A stretch of 64,000 nt of DNA, taken from contig NZ_JAMBOB010000006.1 in assembly GCF_023715415.1 (NCBI RefSeq), forward strand, positions 248,001 through 312,000. The letters are read 5' to 3'. The notes below the pieces were generated by a model. It made no database searches. It saw nothing but the letters and a program-made list of their open reading frames with translations, and was not told where the DNA came from. This document shows, in pieces, positions 47,698-57,700 of this stretch. Numbering within the stretch: position 1 is the stretch's first letter; the number at the start of each line of letters is the position of its first letter. The stretch comes from Neobacillus niacini. Lineage in GTDB: Bacteria > Bacillota > Bacilli > Bacillales > Cytobacillaceae. A program made the translations under genes and the position numbers.

Positions 47698-50505
47698 TTA
47701 TAGCCACTTGTAAATTATTTCGACTAATTCGTCAATATTCCCTTTTTTCATCGGTACGGGTGGTATTGACTTTAAAAAATCCTTTCCATATTTTGCTGTA
47801 ATGATTCTTTTATCAAAAACCATCATGATTCCCCTGTCTTTATCACTGCGGATTAGACGCCCAAACCCCTGTTTAAATCTGAGAATTGCTTCTGGTAAAG
47901 AATACTCGGTAAAGGCATTTCCACCCTGTTGTTTGATGATTTGACATTTAGCTTCTGTCAGCGGTTCGTCCGGCGGGCTAAATGGCAATCTGACAATAAT
48001 TAAACAGGATAGGTCTTCACCCGGAATATCTACCCCTTCCCAGAAGCTGCTAGTCCCCAGTAAAATTGCTTTCTCATACCTTTTGAAGTTCCTAGTTAAT
48101 CTCGAGCGGCTGCCGCTTGTTATCCCTTGCGCAATCATTGCAAAATCATTTAGAAAACCACTTTCTTTAATCAGCTCATATGTTTTCTTTAACATATCGT
48201 GAGCCGTAAAAAGAATTAGCATCCTGCCCTTTGTTGCCTCTGCGACCGTGATTATATGCTCAGTAATCGCAATTACGTAATCCTCTAATCCAGTTGCATT
48301 CACCTCTGGTAAATCTTCTGGTATTAATAGTTTTACCTGATTTTTATAATCAAAAGGTGAAGGTATAACCATTTTCACAATATTGTCTTGGGCGAGTCCA
48401 ATTTCTTTTAGCATGTAGTCAAACGAATTGTTAATGGTTAGAGTAGCTGAAGTTAAAACAACACCCTTTTTTACATTAAAGAACCTCTCTTTTAGTGAGG
48501 CCGCTACGAATGCAGGCTGGGCATAAAAGGTGGTTACATTCTGTTGTGAACGAAAATCGATTTCAATCCACCTTACATCATTCGATTCTTTAAGAAAGCA
48601 ATCTTGAACGGTGTGTTTTAGTTCTTCTAAATCGTTAGTAAAGGAAATGATTTCTTCCATTTTTCCTTTTTGCTTACTTGTTATTCGTTCTTTATGATTC
48701 TTAATGATTTCTAAACGCTCATTGATTGCATTCTGTAAATCCTTTAGAAGAAAGGCAAACCGTTCTGCACTATGGATAAGAGCTGTTTTCTCTTTGCCTT
48801 CCTTTTCACGTGAAAACCGAACCTTTGCCCGATTTAAGCCTCTTCTTTCAGTAGAGCTGGATTTTGCATAATGGGCAGTCAACTTAAAAAATTCATCCAT
48901 TTCATAGGAAAGATCTCCAATAAGTTGATTTATTTTTATTGTTGGAGTTAAATCCTCTTTATTTCCGAGTAGGCCATCAAGGATGGATTCCAGCTCATGA
49001 AATAAAAGTCGTTGTTCATATTGGCCAAATTGACTTAGCAGCAAACGAGTTGTGAGGTAATCTAAGGTTGTGCCAAAATATTGGCTTGCAACCTTTTCAA
49101 AATGATGCGCTTCATCGATAATGGCATATTCAAACTCTGGCAAAAATGTTTTTTCTGCTGAAAGATTACTTAATAACAGCGAATGATTGGTAATAATAAT
49201 ATCCGCAGCCTCGGCCTCGTTCTTTGCCCGTATATAAAAATCCTTCTCCTGCCAAAGTTTGTTCATCGCAAAAATTGTTTGTTCATTCTTGATTTTATTC
49301 CAGAAAATATTACCGCCACTAGAAAGATTCAGTTCATCCCGATCACCGGTATTAGTTTCTGTCAGCCAAACAAGAATTTGCATTTTCGTTAATGTCGTAT
49401 CGTAATTATCATTTTCCTCCAATAAGGACAGGGCAAATTTCTCAAGAGAAATATAATGGTTTCTACCCTTCAGCAAAACAGATTTTACTTCAAAAGGAAG
49501 AATTTTTGCTAACAAAGGCATTTCATTTTGAATGATTTGCTCTTGAAGCTGAATGGTATGTGTACTAACCACGACAGGGAGCCCGCTCTCCTTTGCAAAA
49601 TACGCAACGGGCAACAGATATCCTAAAGATTTCCCTACACCCGTTCCTGCCTCAATGAGTGTATGTATTCCAGAATGGAAAGACTGGTAAACTCCATCCA
49701 TCATTTGAAATTGTCCGATTCTCTTTTCATAGGATGTAAAGCCTTTATTAACCATTTTCATTTTTTCTTCTTCACTTATTGGAAATTGATAATCATTCTT
49801 ATATTGCCTGTTTGTTGTGGATGAATGACTTTCAATCTTTTTCAGAGCAAGTGTATTACATATTTCAAGATATTCATGCCATTTTTGACTGCTTGGATCT
49901 ATTTCCAAAATGATTTCATCAATCAATTGTTGTAAATCACTTTTCAGTCCTCCTGAAAGCTGTGAAAGCTGATTGAGAGTCAACAAAGGTAATTGAAATA
50001 ACCGATTTACAAGTATTAGAAAAAGTTCTGCAGTCACCTGTGCATCACTATCAGCCTGATGGGGCCGATCATGCTGTAGGTCCTCTCTTGCAGCTAAGTC
50101 AGAAAGTTTATAGCCATCAGCAGTAGGAAAGAGGATTCTCGCCATTTCAACTGTATCAAGGACAGATCCGTAGAATCCTTCAAATCCTGCTTGAATTAAT
50201 TCTTCCTGTAAAAATGACAAATCGAATAAAACATTATGAGCGACGAAATAAGCACCTTCTAATAATGAGTTAACCTTCGGAGCTATTTCTGCAAATAATG
50301 GCGAGTCCTTTACCATTTCATCGTCTATGTGAGTCAATTCTTCTATAAATGCAGGAATTGATCTTTTGGGATTGATAAGGGATGAGAAGCTTTCTGTGAT
50401 TTTTCCGTCTTCAATGACCACAGCAGCAAATTGGATTATTTTATCCCCTTTTTTAGGATTATTTCCTGTAGTTTCCAAGTCTACTACAACGAATTTATTT
50501 AACAT
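47698..50505 (-). CDS. dinG: DinG-type helicase with N-terminal DnaQ-like exonuclease
   Basis: A 935-aa fusion. Residues about 1-170 form a DEDDh 3'-5' exonuclease (VVDLETTGNNP, HNVLFDLSFL, HQADSDAQVT). The rest is an XPD/DinG-like helicase with Walker A IEAGTGVGKSLGY, DEAHHFE and QGFGRLIRSDKDRG. Unlike YpvA it has no iron-sulfur cysteines, as usual for Firmicute DinG, which acts mainly as a nuclease. The ATG at 50505 follows GAGGTGTT; the in-frame GTG at 50517 is part of that site. Confidence 0.95.
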   Translation of the reverse strand: MLNKFVVVDLETTGNNPKKGDKIIQFAAVVIEDGKITESFSSLINPKRSIPAFIEELTHIDDEMVKDSPLFAEIAPKVNSLLEGAYFVAHNVLFDLSFLQEELIQAGFEGFYGSVLDTVEMARILFPTADGYKLSDLAAREDLQHDRPHQADSDAQVTAELFLILVNRLFQLPLLTLNQLSQLSGGLKSDLQQLIDEIILEIDPSSQKWHEYLEICNTLALKKIESHSSTTNRQYKNDYQFPISEEEKMKMVNKGFTSYEKRIGQFQMMDGVYQSFHSGIHTLIEAGTGVGKSLGYLLPVAYFAKESGLPVVVSTHTIQLQEQIIQNEMPLLAKILPFEVKSVLLKGRNHYISLEKFALSLLEENDNYDTTLTKMQILVWLTETNTGDRDELNLSSGGNIFWNKIKNEQTIFAMNKLWQEKDFYIRAKNEAEAADIIITNHSLLLSNLSAEKTFLPEFEYAIIDEAHHFEKVASQYFGTTLDYLTTRLLLSQFGQYEQRLLFHELESILDGLLGNKEDLTPTIKINQLIGDLSYEMDEFFKLTAHYAKSSSTERRGLNRAKVRFSREKEGKEKTALIHSAERFAFLLKDLQNAINERLEIIKNHKERITSKQKGKMEEIISFTNDLEELKHTVQDCFLKESNDVRWIEIDFRSQQNVTTFYAQPAFVAASLKERFFNVKKGVVLTSATLTINNSFDYMLKEIGLAQDNIVKMVIPSPFDYKNQVKLLIPEDLPEVNATGLEDYVIAITEHIITVAEATKGRMLILFTAHDMLKKTYELIKESGFLNDFAMIAQGITSGSRSRLTRNFKRYEKAILLGTSSFWEGVDIPGEDLSCLIIVRLPFSPPDEPLTEAKCQIIKQQGGNAFTEYSLPEAILRFKQGFGRLIRSDKDRGIMMVFDKRIITAKYGKDFLKSIPPVPMKKGNIDELVEIIYKWL

Positions 50506-50608
50506 TCTACATAACACCTCAGACCTTCATTAAAACGGTATCACAAAAAAGGTAAAAGAAAAAGAAAACCATACTTACAGTATATAAAATAAACATAAAA
50601 AAAGAAAA

Positions 50609-50627
50609 AATCCCCGAAAAAGGGATT
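50609..50627 (-). repeat. Left copy of the duplicated panD terminator hairpin
   Basis: AATCCCCGAAAAAGGGATT; read on the minus strand it is followed by TTTTTCTTTTTTT, so this distal copy keeps the original T run. The partner copy is at 51343-51361 and differs at two of 19 positions. Confidence 0.8.
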
Positions 50628-51342
50628 CAGATTGTCGAGAAAGGTTACTTTTCTCGGCAATTTTTAATTTTGTCTGAGCCTCCCCATAAAAAAAACATTA
50701 GATACGTTCCTGCACACTGTCCTGTTGATTTCCGCTCCAGGTGCTTCGCTTTCCGCAGGCATTGCGGGGAGCCTCCTCGGCGCTAAAGCGCCTGTGGGGT
50801 CTCCCCTGTTCCGTACTCCTGCAGGAGTCTTCGCACCTTCCGCTCCAATCAACAGGGGAGAATTAACCTTAAGATTGCCACACACCTTTTTCCAACCTAG
50901 CTATGTGTGTGGCATGTTCGTATCTTTAAAACGGGGTCGCCGTTTCCAACTGATAGTTGATGATGGGGTACAGGATCGTTTTTTTGTATCTCTTTTTTTG
51001 CCTTATACATTTAATTCACCGTCCTATTAACATTAATAATATTTATAAATTAACGCAGTGAATCGATAAAGTTATTGAAAATAAAGGCTCTTTTCTAACA
51101 GATAGATGCTTTTATCAATATTGAAAGCAAAGAGTGGATTGGAGCGAAAGGTGCTTGACTCCTGCGGGATGTAGAGGAAAAGTCGAGACCCCACAGACGC
51201 GCAGCGTCGAGGAGGCTCGACTTCCTCCCCGCGGAAAGCAAGCACCTGTAGCGAAAAGGAACGGTCCATTTGTATACATAAAACAACATTCTATACGAAA
51301 AGAGCCAAAATAAAAGACTGTCGAGAGTTTCTCGACAGCCTG
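50628..51342. mobile_element. Decayed IS1182-like element, copy 2 (715 bp)
   Basis: It has the same ends as copy 1 (CAGATTGTCGAGAAA on the left, CAGGCTGTCGAGAAA read inward from the right), the same GC-rich arms (about 50722-50860 and 51140-51270), and about 330 bp at the right that are nearly identical to 38190-38520. Almost all of the transposase is gone: only a start, MYKAKKEIQK at 51010, and scraps remain. It resembles a non-autonomous derivative. Flanked by two copies of a terminator hairpin. Confidence 0.83.
51297..51337 (-). terminator. Inward-facing terminator at the right end of IS copy 2
   Basis: On the minus strand CTGTCGAGAAACTCTCGACAG is an 9-bp stem formed by the terminal repeat, followed by TCTTTTATTTT. 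It probably ends panBCD transcripts, since the hairpin next to panD has lost its T run. Confidence 0.75.
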
Positions 51343-51361
51343 AATCCCTGAAAAGGGGATT
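51343..51361 (-). repeat. Right copy of the panD terminator hairpin
   Basis: AATCCCTGAAAAGGGGATT lies 2 bp beyond the panD stop codon. It is the partner of 50609-50627 across the IS element and now runs into the element's terminal repeat rather than a T run. Confidence 0.8.
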
Positions 51362-51363
51362 CG

Positions 51364-51747
51364 TTACATAATGGTTAATGCAGGTTCAGCATTGATCATT
51401 TCTTTTATCTTGTTACATTCATCCATAATGGCCACTTTTGGCTGATGGTTTTGAATTTTTTCTTCCGGAACTAAGCAATATGAAATGATAATTACAATAT
51501 CACCTTTTTGAACTAACCGGGCAGCCGCCCCATTTAAACAAACCACACCGCTGCCTCTTTCTCCAGGAATGATATACGTTTCAAGTCTAGCGCCATTATT
51601 GTTATTAACAATCTGAACCTTTTCATTAGCCACCATACCCACGGCATCTAGCAAATCTTCATCTATTGTAATACTTCCAACATAATTTAGATTAGCCTCC
51701 GTTACTGTAGCACGGTGGATTTTCCCATTCATCATGTGCCGAAACAT
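51364..51747 (-). CDS. panD: Aspartate 1-decarboxylase proenzyme
   Basis: A 127-aa pyruvoyl enzyme that makes beta-alanine from aspartate for pantothenate. Self-cleavage occurs between Gly24 and Ser25 ([11 protein letters not shown]), leaving the pyruvoyl group; Lys9 and Tyr58 equivalents are present in NGKIHR and LETYIIPG. Length is normal. The ATG overlaps the panC stop (TAATG). It is last in the panB-panC-panD operon. Confidence 0.96.
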   Translation of the reverse strand: MFRHMMNGKIHRATVTEANLNYVGSITIDEDLLDAVGMVANEKVQIVNNNNGARLETYIIPGERGSGVVCLNGAAARLVQKGDIVIIISYCLVPEEKIQNHQPKVAIMDECNKIKEMINAEPALTIM

Positions 51748-52616
51748 TATTTTTCTCCTCCAATTTCCTGCCTAACAGTTATGATGATATTATCTATTAA
51801 TCGAACCTTTGAAAATTTAACAGCAAGCGCAATGATACAAGTGCCTTCTAAATTCTCAATTTCTTTTAATTGAGGATATGAGTAGATTTCTACATAATCA
51901 ATTTGTCCTTGGGTTTCTGAATGGATTATGCCTGAAACTAGGTTCTTAATTGTTTGAGGGTTCCGTTCTCCTCCCTCTATGGCATTTTTAGCGGCAGTCA
52001 AGCTTTTATAGAGGACTACTGCCTCTGACCTTTCTTCAGGCAGGAGATTAACATTACGAGAGCTTTTTGCAAGGCCATCTACTTCGCGAACAATGTCTAC
52101 AGCAATTAATTCAATTGGAAAATTAAAATCGGAAATTAATCCCTCAACTACGGCAACTTGCTGTGCATCCTTTATCCCGAAATAAGCTCTAGTTGGCATC
52201 ACAATAGTAAAAAGCTTTGTTAAAACAGTCGCCACTCCATCAAAATGGCCTGGTCTAGACTTTCCGCACATAACATCTGTACGGTCCTGAACGATGACTC
52301 TAACAGATGATGAATGGGGATACATTTCCTCTACCGATGGATAAAAAATGATGTCTACCCCTTCACATTCAGCCAATGATTGATCTCTGGCAAAATCTCT
52401 AGGATAGGTTGAAAAGTCCTCTGTTGGTCCAAATTGCAGTGGATTAACAAAAATACTTAAAACAACACTATCATTTTCTATTCTTGCTTTATTTAATAGA
52501 GTTAGGTGACCTTCATGTAAAAACCCCATGGTTGGCACGAACCCAATTGATTTTGATTGAGATTTCAGTTTCTTTATTTCTGCTTGCATTTCCTTTATCG
52601 TGGTAATGACTCTCAT
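51747..52616 (-). CDS. panC: Pantothenate synthetase
   Basis: A 289-aa ATP-dependent ligase joining pantoate and beta-alanine. Nucleotide-binding motifs are [15 protein letters not shown] (HIGH-like, about 28-42) and SSRNVNL (KMSKS-like). FGIKDAQQ is also typical. The ATG overlaps the panB stop in ATGA, so translation is coupled. Family length is as expected. Confidence 0.96.
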   Translation of the reverse strand: MRVITTIKEMQAEIKKLKSQSKSIGFVPTMGFLHEGHLTLLNKARIENDSVVLSIFVNPLQFGPTEDFSTYPRDFARDQSLAECEGVDIIFYPSVEEMYPHSSSVRVIVQDRTDVMCGKSRPGHFDGVATVLTKLFTIVMPTRAYFGIKDAQQVAVVEGLISDFNFPIELIAVDIVREVDGLAKSSRNVNLLPEERSEAVVLYKSLTAAKNAIEGGERNPQTIKNLVSGIIHSETQGQIDYVEIYSYPQLKEIENLEGTCIIALAVKFSKVRLIDNIIITVRQEIGGEK

Positions 52617-53449
52617 TTACGACCTCCGTAAAGTCCGCTAAGTTCACGTTCTTTCATCGTAAAGGAGTGTTTATCTTCAGGAAACTGTTCAGATTTCACT
52701 TCCTTTACATACGCTTGTATGGATTCAACAATGAATGGATTTAGGTTGTAATATTGCTTTACGAACTTTGGAACTCTCTCCACACCATACCCTAAAATAT
52801 CATGATAGACGAGTACTTGGCCATCCACATCTGCTCCTGCCCCAATTCCAATAATAGGTACGGATACATGTTTTGATACTTCCTCTGCAAGCTGCTTTGG
52901 TACACATTCAAGCACGATTGCGAATGCCCCTGCTTCTTCACACTTTTTTGCATCCTCCAACAATTTCATAGCTGCTTTTGCGTCTTTTCCTTGAACTTTA
53001 TAACCGCCTAATACGCCAACGGATTGAGGAGTTAATCCAAGATGGCTACAAACTGGAATTCCAGCCTTAGTAAGAGCTGAAATCTTTTCAATTACATCAT
53101 CTGCTCCTTCAAGCTTTACGGAGTGAGCACCTGTTTCCTGAATCAATCTGCCTGCATTTAGCATTGTATCTTTAATAGACAAATGATAGGTTAAGAATGG
53201 CATATCTACGACAATAAACGTATCCTTAGCTCCTCGTTTTACTGCCTTAGCGTGATGAATCATATCTTCCATCGTCACGGGTACTGTGGAATCGTATCCT
53301 AGGACGACCATCCCAAGTGAGTCTCCAACTAAAATTAAATCGACTCCTGCCTGTTCTGCTTGTTTTGCAGATGGATAATCGTACGCAGTAAGCATGACAA
53401 TCTTTTCTTTATTTTCTTTCATTTTCAAGAAATCTGTACTTTGCTTCAT
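52613..53449 (-). CDS. panB: 3-methyl-2-oxobutanoate hydroxymethyltransferase
   Basis: A 278-aa TIM-barrel enzyme that adds a hydroxymethyl group from methylenetetrahydrofolate to ketoisovalerate, the first step to pantoate. Motifs: [27 protein letters not shown] (Mg-binding Asp), KLEGAD and the catalytic Glu in IVLECVP. The ATG at 53449 follows GGAGGGAATGTTG; an ATG two codons earlier is too close to that site. It is first in panBCD and preceded by a structured leader. Confidence 0.96.
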   Translation of the reverse strand: MKQSTDFLKMKENKEKIVMLTAYDYPSAKQAEQAGVDLILVGDSLGMVVLGYDSTVPVTMEDMIHHAKAVKRGAKDTFIVVDMPFLTYHLSIKDTMLNAGRLIQETGAHSVKLEGADDVIEKISALTKAGIPVCSHLGLTPQSVGVLGGYKVQGKDAKAAMKLLEDAKKCEEAGAFAIVLECVPKQLAEEVSKHVSVPIIGIGAGADVDGQVLVYHDILGYGVERVPKFVKQYYNLNPFIVESIQAYVKEVKSEQFPEDKHSFTMKERELSGLYGGRK

Positions 53450-53495
53450 CAACATTCCCTCCTTTTTATAGGAAGAGGGGATTAAAAAAGAGCGC

Positions 53496-53640
53496 AAAAA
53501 AGACCCTTCTGAAGGCAGAGGATCTTGGTACTCTTTCACGTGTTCTATCCCTCTGTCCCGGTCCGTGCTACGGATCTAGGCAGAAACCTTTTAAATTATG
53601 AAAAATAGTTTCAGGTGCAGCTCTTGAAGGATACCGCCCA
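53496..53640 (-). promoter_or_regulatory. Riboswitch-like leader and attenuator of panBCD
   Basis: On the minus strand, TATCCTTC (53633-53626) can pair with GAGGGATA (53553-53546) as P1. It encloses P2 (GAAAC 53612-53608 with GTTTC 53587-53583) and P3 (TCCGT 53574-53570 with ACGGA 53566-53562). Downstream, AGATCCTCTG pairs with CAGAAGGGTCT (53525-53502) and is followed by six T, an intrinsic terminator before panB. The 3' strand of P1 (CAGAGGG) can instead pair with TCCTCTG of the terminator. The position fits the reported pan RNA motif, but I cannot confirm the match. Confidence 0.6.
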
Positions 53641-53686
53641 TTATTTGAATTATAAGAAAAAACTCAGAAAACCGCAAGATATTATT

Positions 53687-54664
53687 TCATACTTCTATAT
53701 CAGCGGAATACACTTGGTGGATTTTTCCCTGTTCATCTTCAATCATTAAAACTCCATCATTTGTAATACCTTGGGCTTTCCCCACAATTGTATGAGTCAG
53801 TGTACGGGCAGTAATCTTCCTGCCAATACTGATGGCATAACTTTCCCATAAAAGTTTAATTGGAAGGAAACCTTCTTCTAGGTAGAGTAAATATAATTTT
53901 TCAAGATTCATAAAGATGCCCTTAATTACGTCAGCACGGGATATTTTTTCACCTTTCTCAATAAGGAGAGAAGTAGCTATGCTCTGTAATTCAGGTGGGA
54001 AGTCTTCTTTTGTTTGATTCACATTCATTCCAATACCTATGATGATTGAATTAATACGATCAGCCTCAGCTTCAAGTTCAGTTAGAATACCCGTTACCTT
54101 TTTCCCATTGATTAGGATGTCATTGGGCCATTTTATTTCAGGAAGCAGCCCGGTAAGGTCTTCAATTGCCTGAACAATTGCCACCGCTGCTAAAAGTGTT
54201 AATTGAGGAGCTTTTGGCAGTGGGATGTTTGGTCTTAAGATAATACTCATCCAAATGCCTGTATATTTAGGTGAATGCCATTTCCGGTTCATTCTTCCGC
54301 GGCCTGACAGCTGTTCTTCCGCAATAATTACGGTCCCTTCAGGTGCATCTTCATAGGTTAATCGGTGTGCAATCTTTTGTGTAGATTCTACACTTTCTTC
54401 ATAATGGATACTTCTACCAATAAATTTTGTTTTTAAACCTAATCTTACTTCATCAGCTGTTATATTTTCTGGCGTTTTTACAATTCGGTACCCTTTTCGG
54501 CGTACTGCTTCCAATTCAAAACCTTCTTTTCGGAGCTCTTCAATATGCTTCCATACAGCTGTCCTGGAGCAGCCAAGTAACTCGGCTATATGCTGGCCAG
54601 ATAAGTATGAACCGCCAGCATTTGTAAAAGCATCAAGTAATTCTTTCCTTAGTTGTGATTGCAC
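53687..54664 (-). CDS. birA: Biotin-protein ligase and biotin repressor
   Basis: A 325-aa bifunctional protein: N-terminal winged helix (SGQHIAELLGCSRTAVWKHIEEL, about 18-40, abridged), central ligase domain with GRGRMNRKWHSP (biotinyl-AMP site) and KWPNDILINGKKVTGIL, and a C-terminal SH3-like domain. It biotinylates carboxylases and represses biotin genes. The start is set at GTG 54664, 11 bases after AAAGGAG and in line with B. subtilis BirA; a GTG at 54676 is in frame. It overlaps the end of cca by 16 bp. Confidence 0.94.
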   Translation of the reverse strand: MQSQLRKELLDAFTNAGGSYLSGQHIAELLGCSRTAVWKHIEELRKEGFELEAVRRKGYRIVKTPENITADEVRLGLKTKFIGRSIHYEESVESTQKIAHRLTYEDAPEGTVIIAEEQLSGRGRMNRKWHSPKYTGIWMSIILRPNIPLPKAPQLTLLAAVAIVQAIEDLTGLLPEIKWPNDILINGKKVTGILTELEAEADRINSIIIGIGMNVNQTKEDFPPELQSIATSLLIEKGEKISRADVIKGIFMNLEKLYLLYLEEGFLPIKLLWESYAISIGRKITARTLTHTIVGKAQGITNDGVLMIEDEQGKIHQVYSADIEV

Positions 54665-55848
54665 GCCATCAGCCACTCCTTTATGGATTTTTTATTATTC
54701 TTAACCCTGCCATCTAAAATCGCTTGTTCAGCCTTATGCAATAGCTCTTTCAACCAAGGTCCGCCGCTTTTATCAAACCAGTTCATTAAGTCATTACCTG
54801 TTAAGTCCATTTCTGATCGTTCTTTTATTGGAAGAGCTTCATACAGTCGGATAAAGTGCTGAATGGTATCATTACCTTCGATTCCGCTAATTACAAGATA
54901 TAGAATTTCAGATGATACGAAAATGTCCTTCGTTGCGGTATACAAATCATATGTAGTCCAACTTGTTTCGAATCTCTTATATAAGTAATGTAAAATAAGC
55001 TGAATCTCCCTAATTTCCTTCAAAGGGATTCGCCAGCCTCTGAGAAATTCTTCTATTTCTTTTTTTTCTACTTTTAGACAGAATATGAATAATGCCCACA
55101 TTTCACGAGTGGATAGCCGTTCAACCTCATACGCTAATACTAACCTAATGCTATCCTCTTGATTTGATAAACCTGGTAAGTAGGAATACATATTGGTTTG
55201 AAGAATTAATTCCAAAGCTTGTCTTCGATTTATACCAGAGAGAAGTTTTTCGAACTCCGTTTGTTTTCGTTCAACAGCAACATGTTCAAGTAAGTGTACC
55301 AATTTTATCAGTGCATTTTGTGTTTCTTCTTCAATTTTGAACGACAACTGACTAACAAAACGAACAGCACGCATCATTCTTAGTGCATCCTCTTGAAATC
55401 GGTCCTCTGCTTCTCCAACCGTTTGAATGACCTGATTTAGGATTGCCAATTGTCCTTGAAATGGATCAATAAGATTTCCTTCTTTATCCATCGCAATGGC
55501 ATTCATGGTGAAATCTCTTCGCTGCAAATCTTCTGTTAGGCTCCTAATAAAAGCAACTTCCTTCGGTCTCCGAAAATCCTCGTATTCTGCTTCACTTCGA
55601 AAGGTAGTAATTTCATATCCCTGATTTTGATATAAAACAAGGACTGTACCATGCTCGATTCCAATATCGACAGTTTTCGAAAATATCTGTTTTACTTCTA
55701 CGGGGGTTGCTGAGGTGGCAATATCAACGTCATTAATTACTTTATTTAAAAGGAAGTCCCTGACAGACCCCCCCACAAAATATGCTTCAAAACCAGCAGT
55801 CTCGATCCTCTCTAAGACTGGTACAGCTGCTAAAAAAGGCTCCTTCAT
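54649..55848 (-). CDS. cca: CCA-adding tRNA nucleotidyltransferase
   Basis: A 399-aa class II nucleotidyltransferase that adds and repairs the CCA end of tRNAs. The head has GGSVRDFLL and the catalytic DVDIATSA (about 36-43), the neck has RRDFTMNAIA and the nucleotide-choosing motif EDALRMMRAVRF. Length fits (397 aa in B. subtilis). The ATG at 55848 is preferred because AAGG lies nine bases upstream; ATG 55857 is in frame. It directly follows bshA. Confidence 0.95.
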   Translation of the reverse strand: MKEPFLAAVPVLERIETAGFEAYFVGGSVRDFLLNKVINDVDIATSATPVEVKQIFSKTVDIGIEHGTVLVLYQNQGYEITTFRSEAEYEDFRRPKEVAFIRSLTEDLQRRDFTMNAIAMDKEGNLIDPFQGQLAILNQVIQTVGEAEDRFQEDALRMMRAVRFVSQLSFKIEEETQNALIKLVHLLEHVAVERKQTEFEKLLSGINRRQALELILQTNMYSYLPGLSNQEDSIRLVLAYEVERLSTREMWALFIFCLKVEKKEIEEFLRGWRIPLKEIREIQLILHYLYKRFETSWTTYDLYTATKDIFVSSEILYLVISGIEGNDTIQHFIRLYEALPIKERSEMDLTGNDLMNWFDKSGGPWLKELLHKAEQAILDGRVKNNKKSIKEWLMACNHN

Positions 55849-55859
55849 CCCAATCATCC

Positions 55860-56987
55860 TTAATTTAAGAGCTTATAATATAATTGCTCATATTTACCGA
55901 CAATTTGTTCGGCTCTAAATTTTGTTTTCACTACAGATAATCCATTAGTGGCAAATTGTTCATGCATTTGTTGATTACTTATTAGCATGATAGCTTTCTT
56001 CGAAATATCGTCAATATCCCCTAATTCACAAATGTATCCTGTCTTTCCATGCTGAATGACTTCAGGTAATCCGCCAACATTCGTTCCAATACATGGTACA
56101 CCACAGGCCATTGCCTCGAGAGCCACCAGCCCAAAGCTTTCTTTTTCCGATAATAACAGTTTTATATCACTGATGGAGTATAATTCGTCAAGGTTTTCCT
56201 GCTTACCTAAAAGGTGAACTTTATTTGTTAATCCTAATTTCTTTACAAGCCTGCAAACAGGCGTCATTTCAGGGCCATCACCAACAAGCAAAAGTTTTGC
56301 CGGCATAGCAGCAGAAATCTTAGCAAACGTTTTTACAACATCCTGAACACGTTTAACGGGTCGGAAATTGGAAACATGGATGACGACTTTTTCATTTTCT
56401 TTAATTCCAAATTCCTTCTTTAAATGATTCGAGTCTCTTTTTTGATAAATTCTTTCATCAATAAAGTTATAGACCGTTTCTATTTGTTTGTCTGGCTGAA
56501 TTAGTTCTTTGGTCTGTTCAATTAAAGAAGTTGAAACAGCCGTTACTACATCAGATTTTTCAATTCCAAATTTAATTGCTTCTGTCAGGGATGGATCATA
56601 CCCAAGAACGGTTATGTCTGTTCCATGCAGAGTAGTGACAATCTTTACATCCACTTTTGACATCTGTTTTGCCAAGATTGCGCAAACAGCATGTGGAATC
56701 GCATAATGGACATGGAGAATGTCTAGATTTTCTCTATTAGCTACCTCAGCCATCTTACTAGCTAGAGCAATATCATAGGGTGCGTATTGAAAAACAGAGT
56801 ATTGATTCACTTCAACCTGATGATAAAAAATATTATGATACATCCTATTAAGTCTAAACGGCATGCTAGAAGAGATAAAATGGATTTCATGCCCTTTCTC
56901 CGCTAACATTTTCCCTAATTCTGTCGCCACCACACCAGAGCCGCCAACAGTAGGATAACAGGTAATCCCAATTTTCAGTTTCCTCAT
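55860..56987 (-). CDS. bshA: Bacillithiol glycosyltransferase BshA
   Basis: A 375-aa GT4 family GT-B enzyme that joins UDP-GlcNAc and L-malate to give GlcNAc-malate, the first step of bacillithiol synthesis. The N-terminal motif is [20 protein letters not shown]; the C-terminal donor motif is [21 protein letters not shown] (E-x7-E). The ATG at 56987 lies two bases after the bshB1 stop behind GGGAGATTG. It forms an operon with bshB1, mgsA and dapB upstream. Confidence 0.95.
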   Translation of the reverse strand: MRKLKIGITCYPTVGGSGVVATELGKMLAEKGHEIHFISSSMPFRLNRMYHNIFYHQVEVNQYSVFQYAPYDIALASKMAEVANRENLDILHVHYAIPHAVCAILAKQMSKVDVKIVTTLHGTDITVLGYDPSLTEAIKFGIEKSDVVTAVSTSLIEQTKELIQPDKQIETVYNFIDERIYQKRDSNHLKKEFGIKENEKVVIHVSNFRPVKRVQDVVKTFAKISAAMPAKLLLVGDGPEMTPVCRLVKKLGLTNKVHLLGKQENLDELYSISDIKLLLSEKESFGLVALEAMACGVPCIGTNVGGLPEVIQHGKTGYICELGDIDDISKKAIMLISNQQMHEQFATNGLSVVKTKFRAEQIVGKYEQLYYKLLN

Positions 56988-56989
56988 TT

Positions 56990-57700
56990 TCAATCTCCCA
57001 TCAAGTCACGATCCAAGAGGATTGGCACCTTTGATTTAAACCCTTCTGCAAAATCAACTCCTACTTGCTGACCAAATAGCCTTTCTCTTGCCTCAACGGT
57101 TTCGATATAACCATTTACTAGTGGTGTTTTAACACTATTTTCAGTTTGCTCAAATTGACTTTTATAAGCTCTCAAGGATGCAATTTTCAACTCCATTGTA
57201 TCAGAGATATCAATGGTGAAATCTGGCTTATGGAAGCCATTTATCATATAAAAATACATTTTTGAAACCTTATGGGGTGCTTGGCTATCCTCAGTTCGGT
57301 ATTTCCTTATTCCCGCAGAAAAGACCGCCTCTTCCACAAGGCGGGCGCAGTTTCCATGATCAGGATGGCGGTCTTCAAAGTAAGGAGCAAAGACAATTTG
57401 TGGTTGATAGCTTCTAATAACGAAAGCAATCTTCCGAATGAATTCCTCCTGCAGAAAGAGTCCCCTATCTGGAAACGCAAGTGACAATCTCTTTGATACT
57501 CCTAATATTTCAGCTGCTTTCGTTGCTTCCGCTTTTCTTAACTCTATCGTCCCGTTTGAAGAAAGATCAGCTTCCGTTAAATCACAAATCCCAATTCTGT
57601 ATCCTCTAGCTGTCAGTTTTGCGATGCTTCCTCCCATGCCAATCTCGACATCATCAGCATGGGCACCGAAGGCTAAAATATGTAAGGGCTTATCGCTCAT
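56990..57700 (-). CDS. bshB1: Bacillithiol biosynthesis deacetylase BshB1
   Basis: A 236-aa LmbE-like zinc deacetylase that removes acetyl from GlcNAc-malate. The zinc site is in [15 protein letters not shown] (HxDD, about 10-16), with the third ligand in DRHPDHGN. The ATG at 57700 overlaps the last 11 bases of mgsA, behind GGTGAAAGTG. Directly upstream of bshA, giving two consecutive steps of the pathway. Confidence 0.95.
   Translation of the reverse strand: MSDKPLHILAFGAHADDVEIGMGGSIAKLTARGYRIGICDLTEADLSSNGTIELRKAEATKAAEILGVSKRLSLAFPDRGLFLQEEFIRKIAFVIRSYQPQIVFAPYFEDRHPDHGNCARLVEEAVFSAGIRKYRTEDSQAPHKVSKMYFYMINGFHKPDFTIDISDTMELKIASLRAYKSQFEQTENSVKTPLVNGYIETVEARERLFGQQVGVDFAEGFKSKVPILLDRDLMGD

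Noticed and set aside
50725..51030. 101-aa plus-strand frame
   Set aside because: It runs through the GC-rich arm and the deletion scar of IS copy 2; not protein-like.
53496..53640. T-box leader ahead of panB
   Set aside because: There is no AGGGTGG-ACCGCG core or specifier-loop arrangement; the three-way junction described is a better fit.
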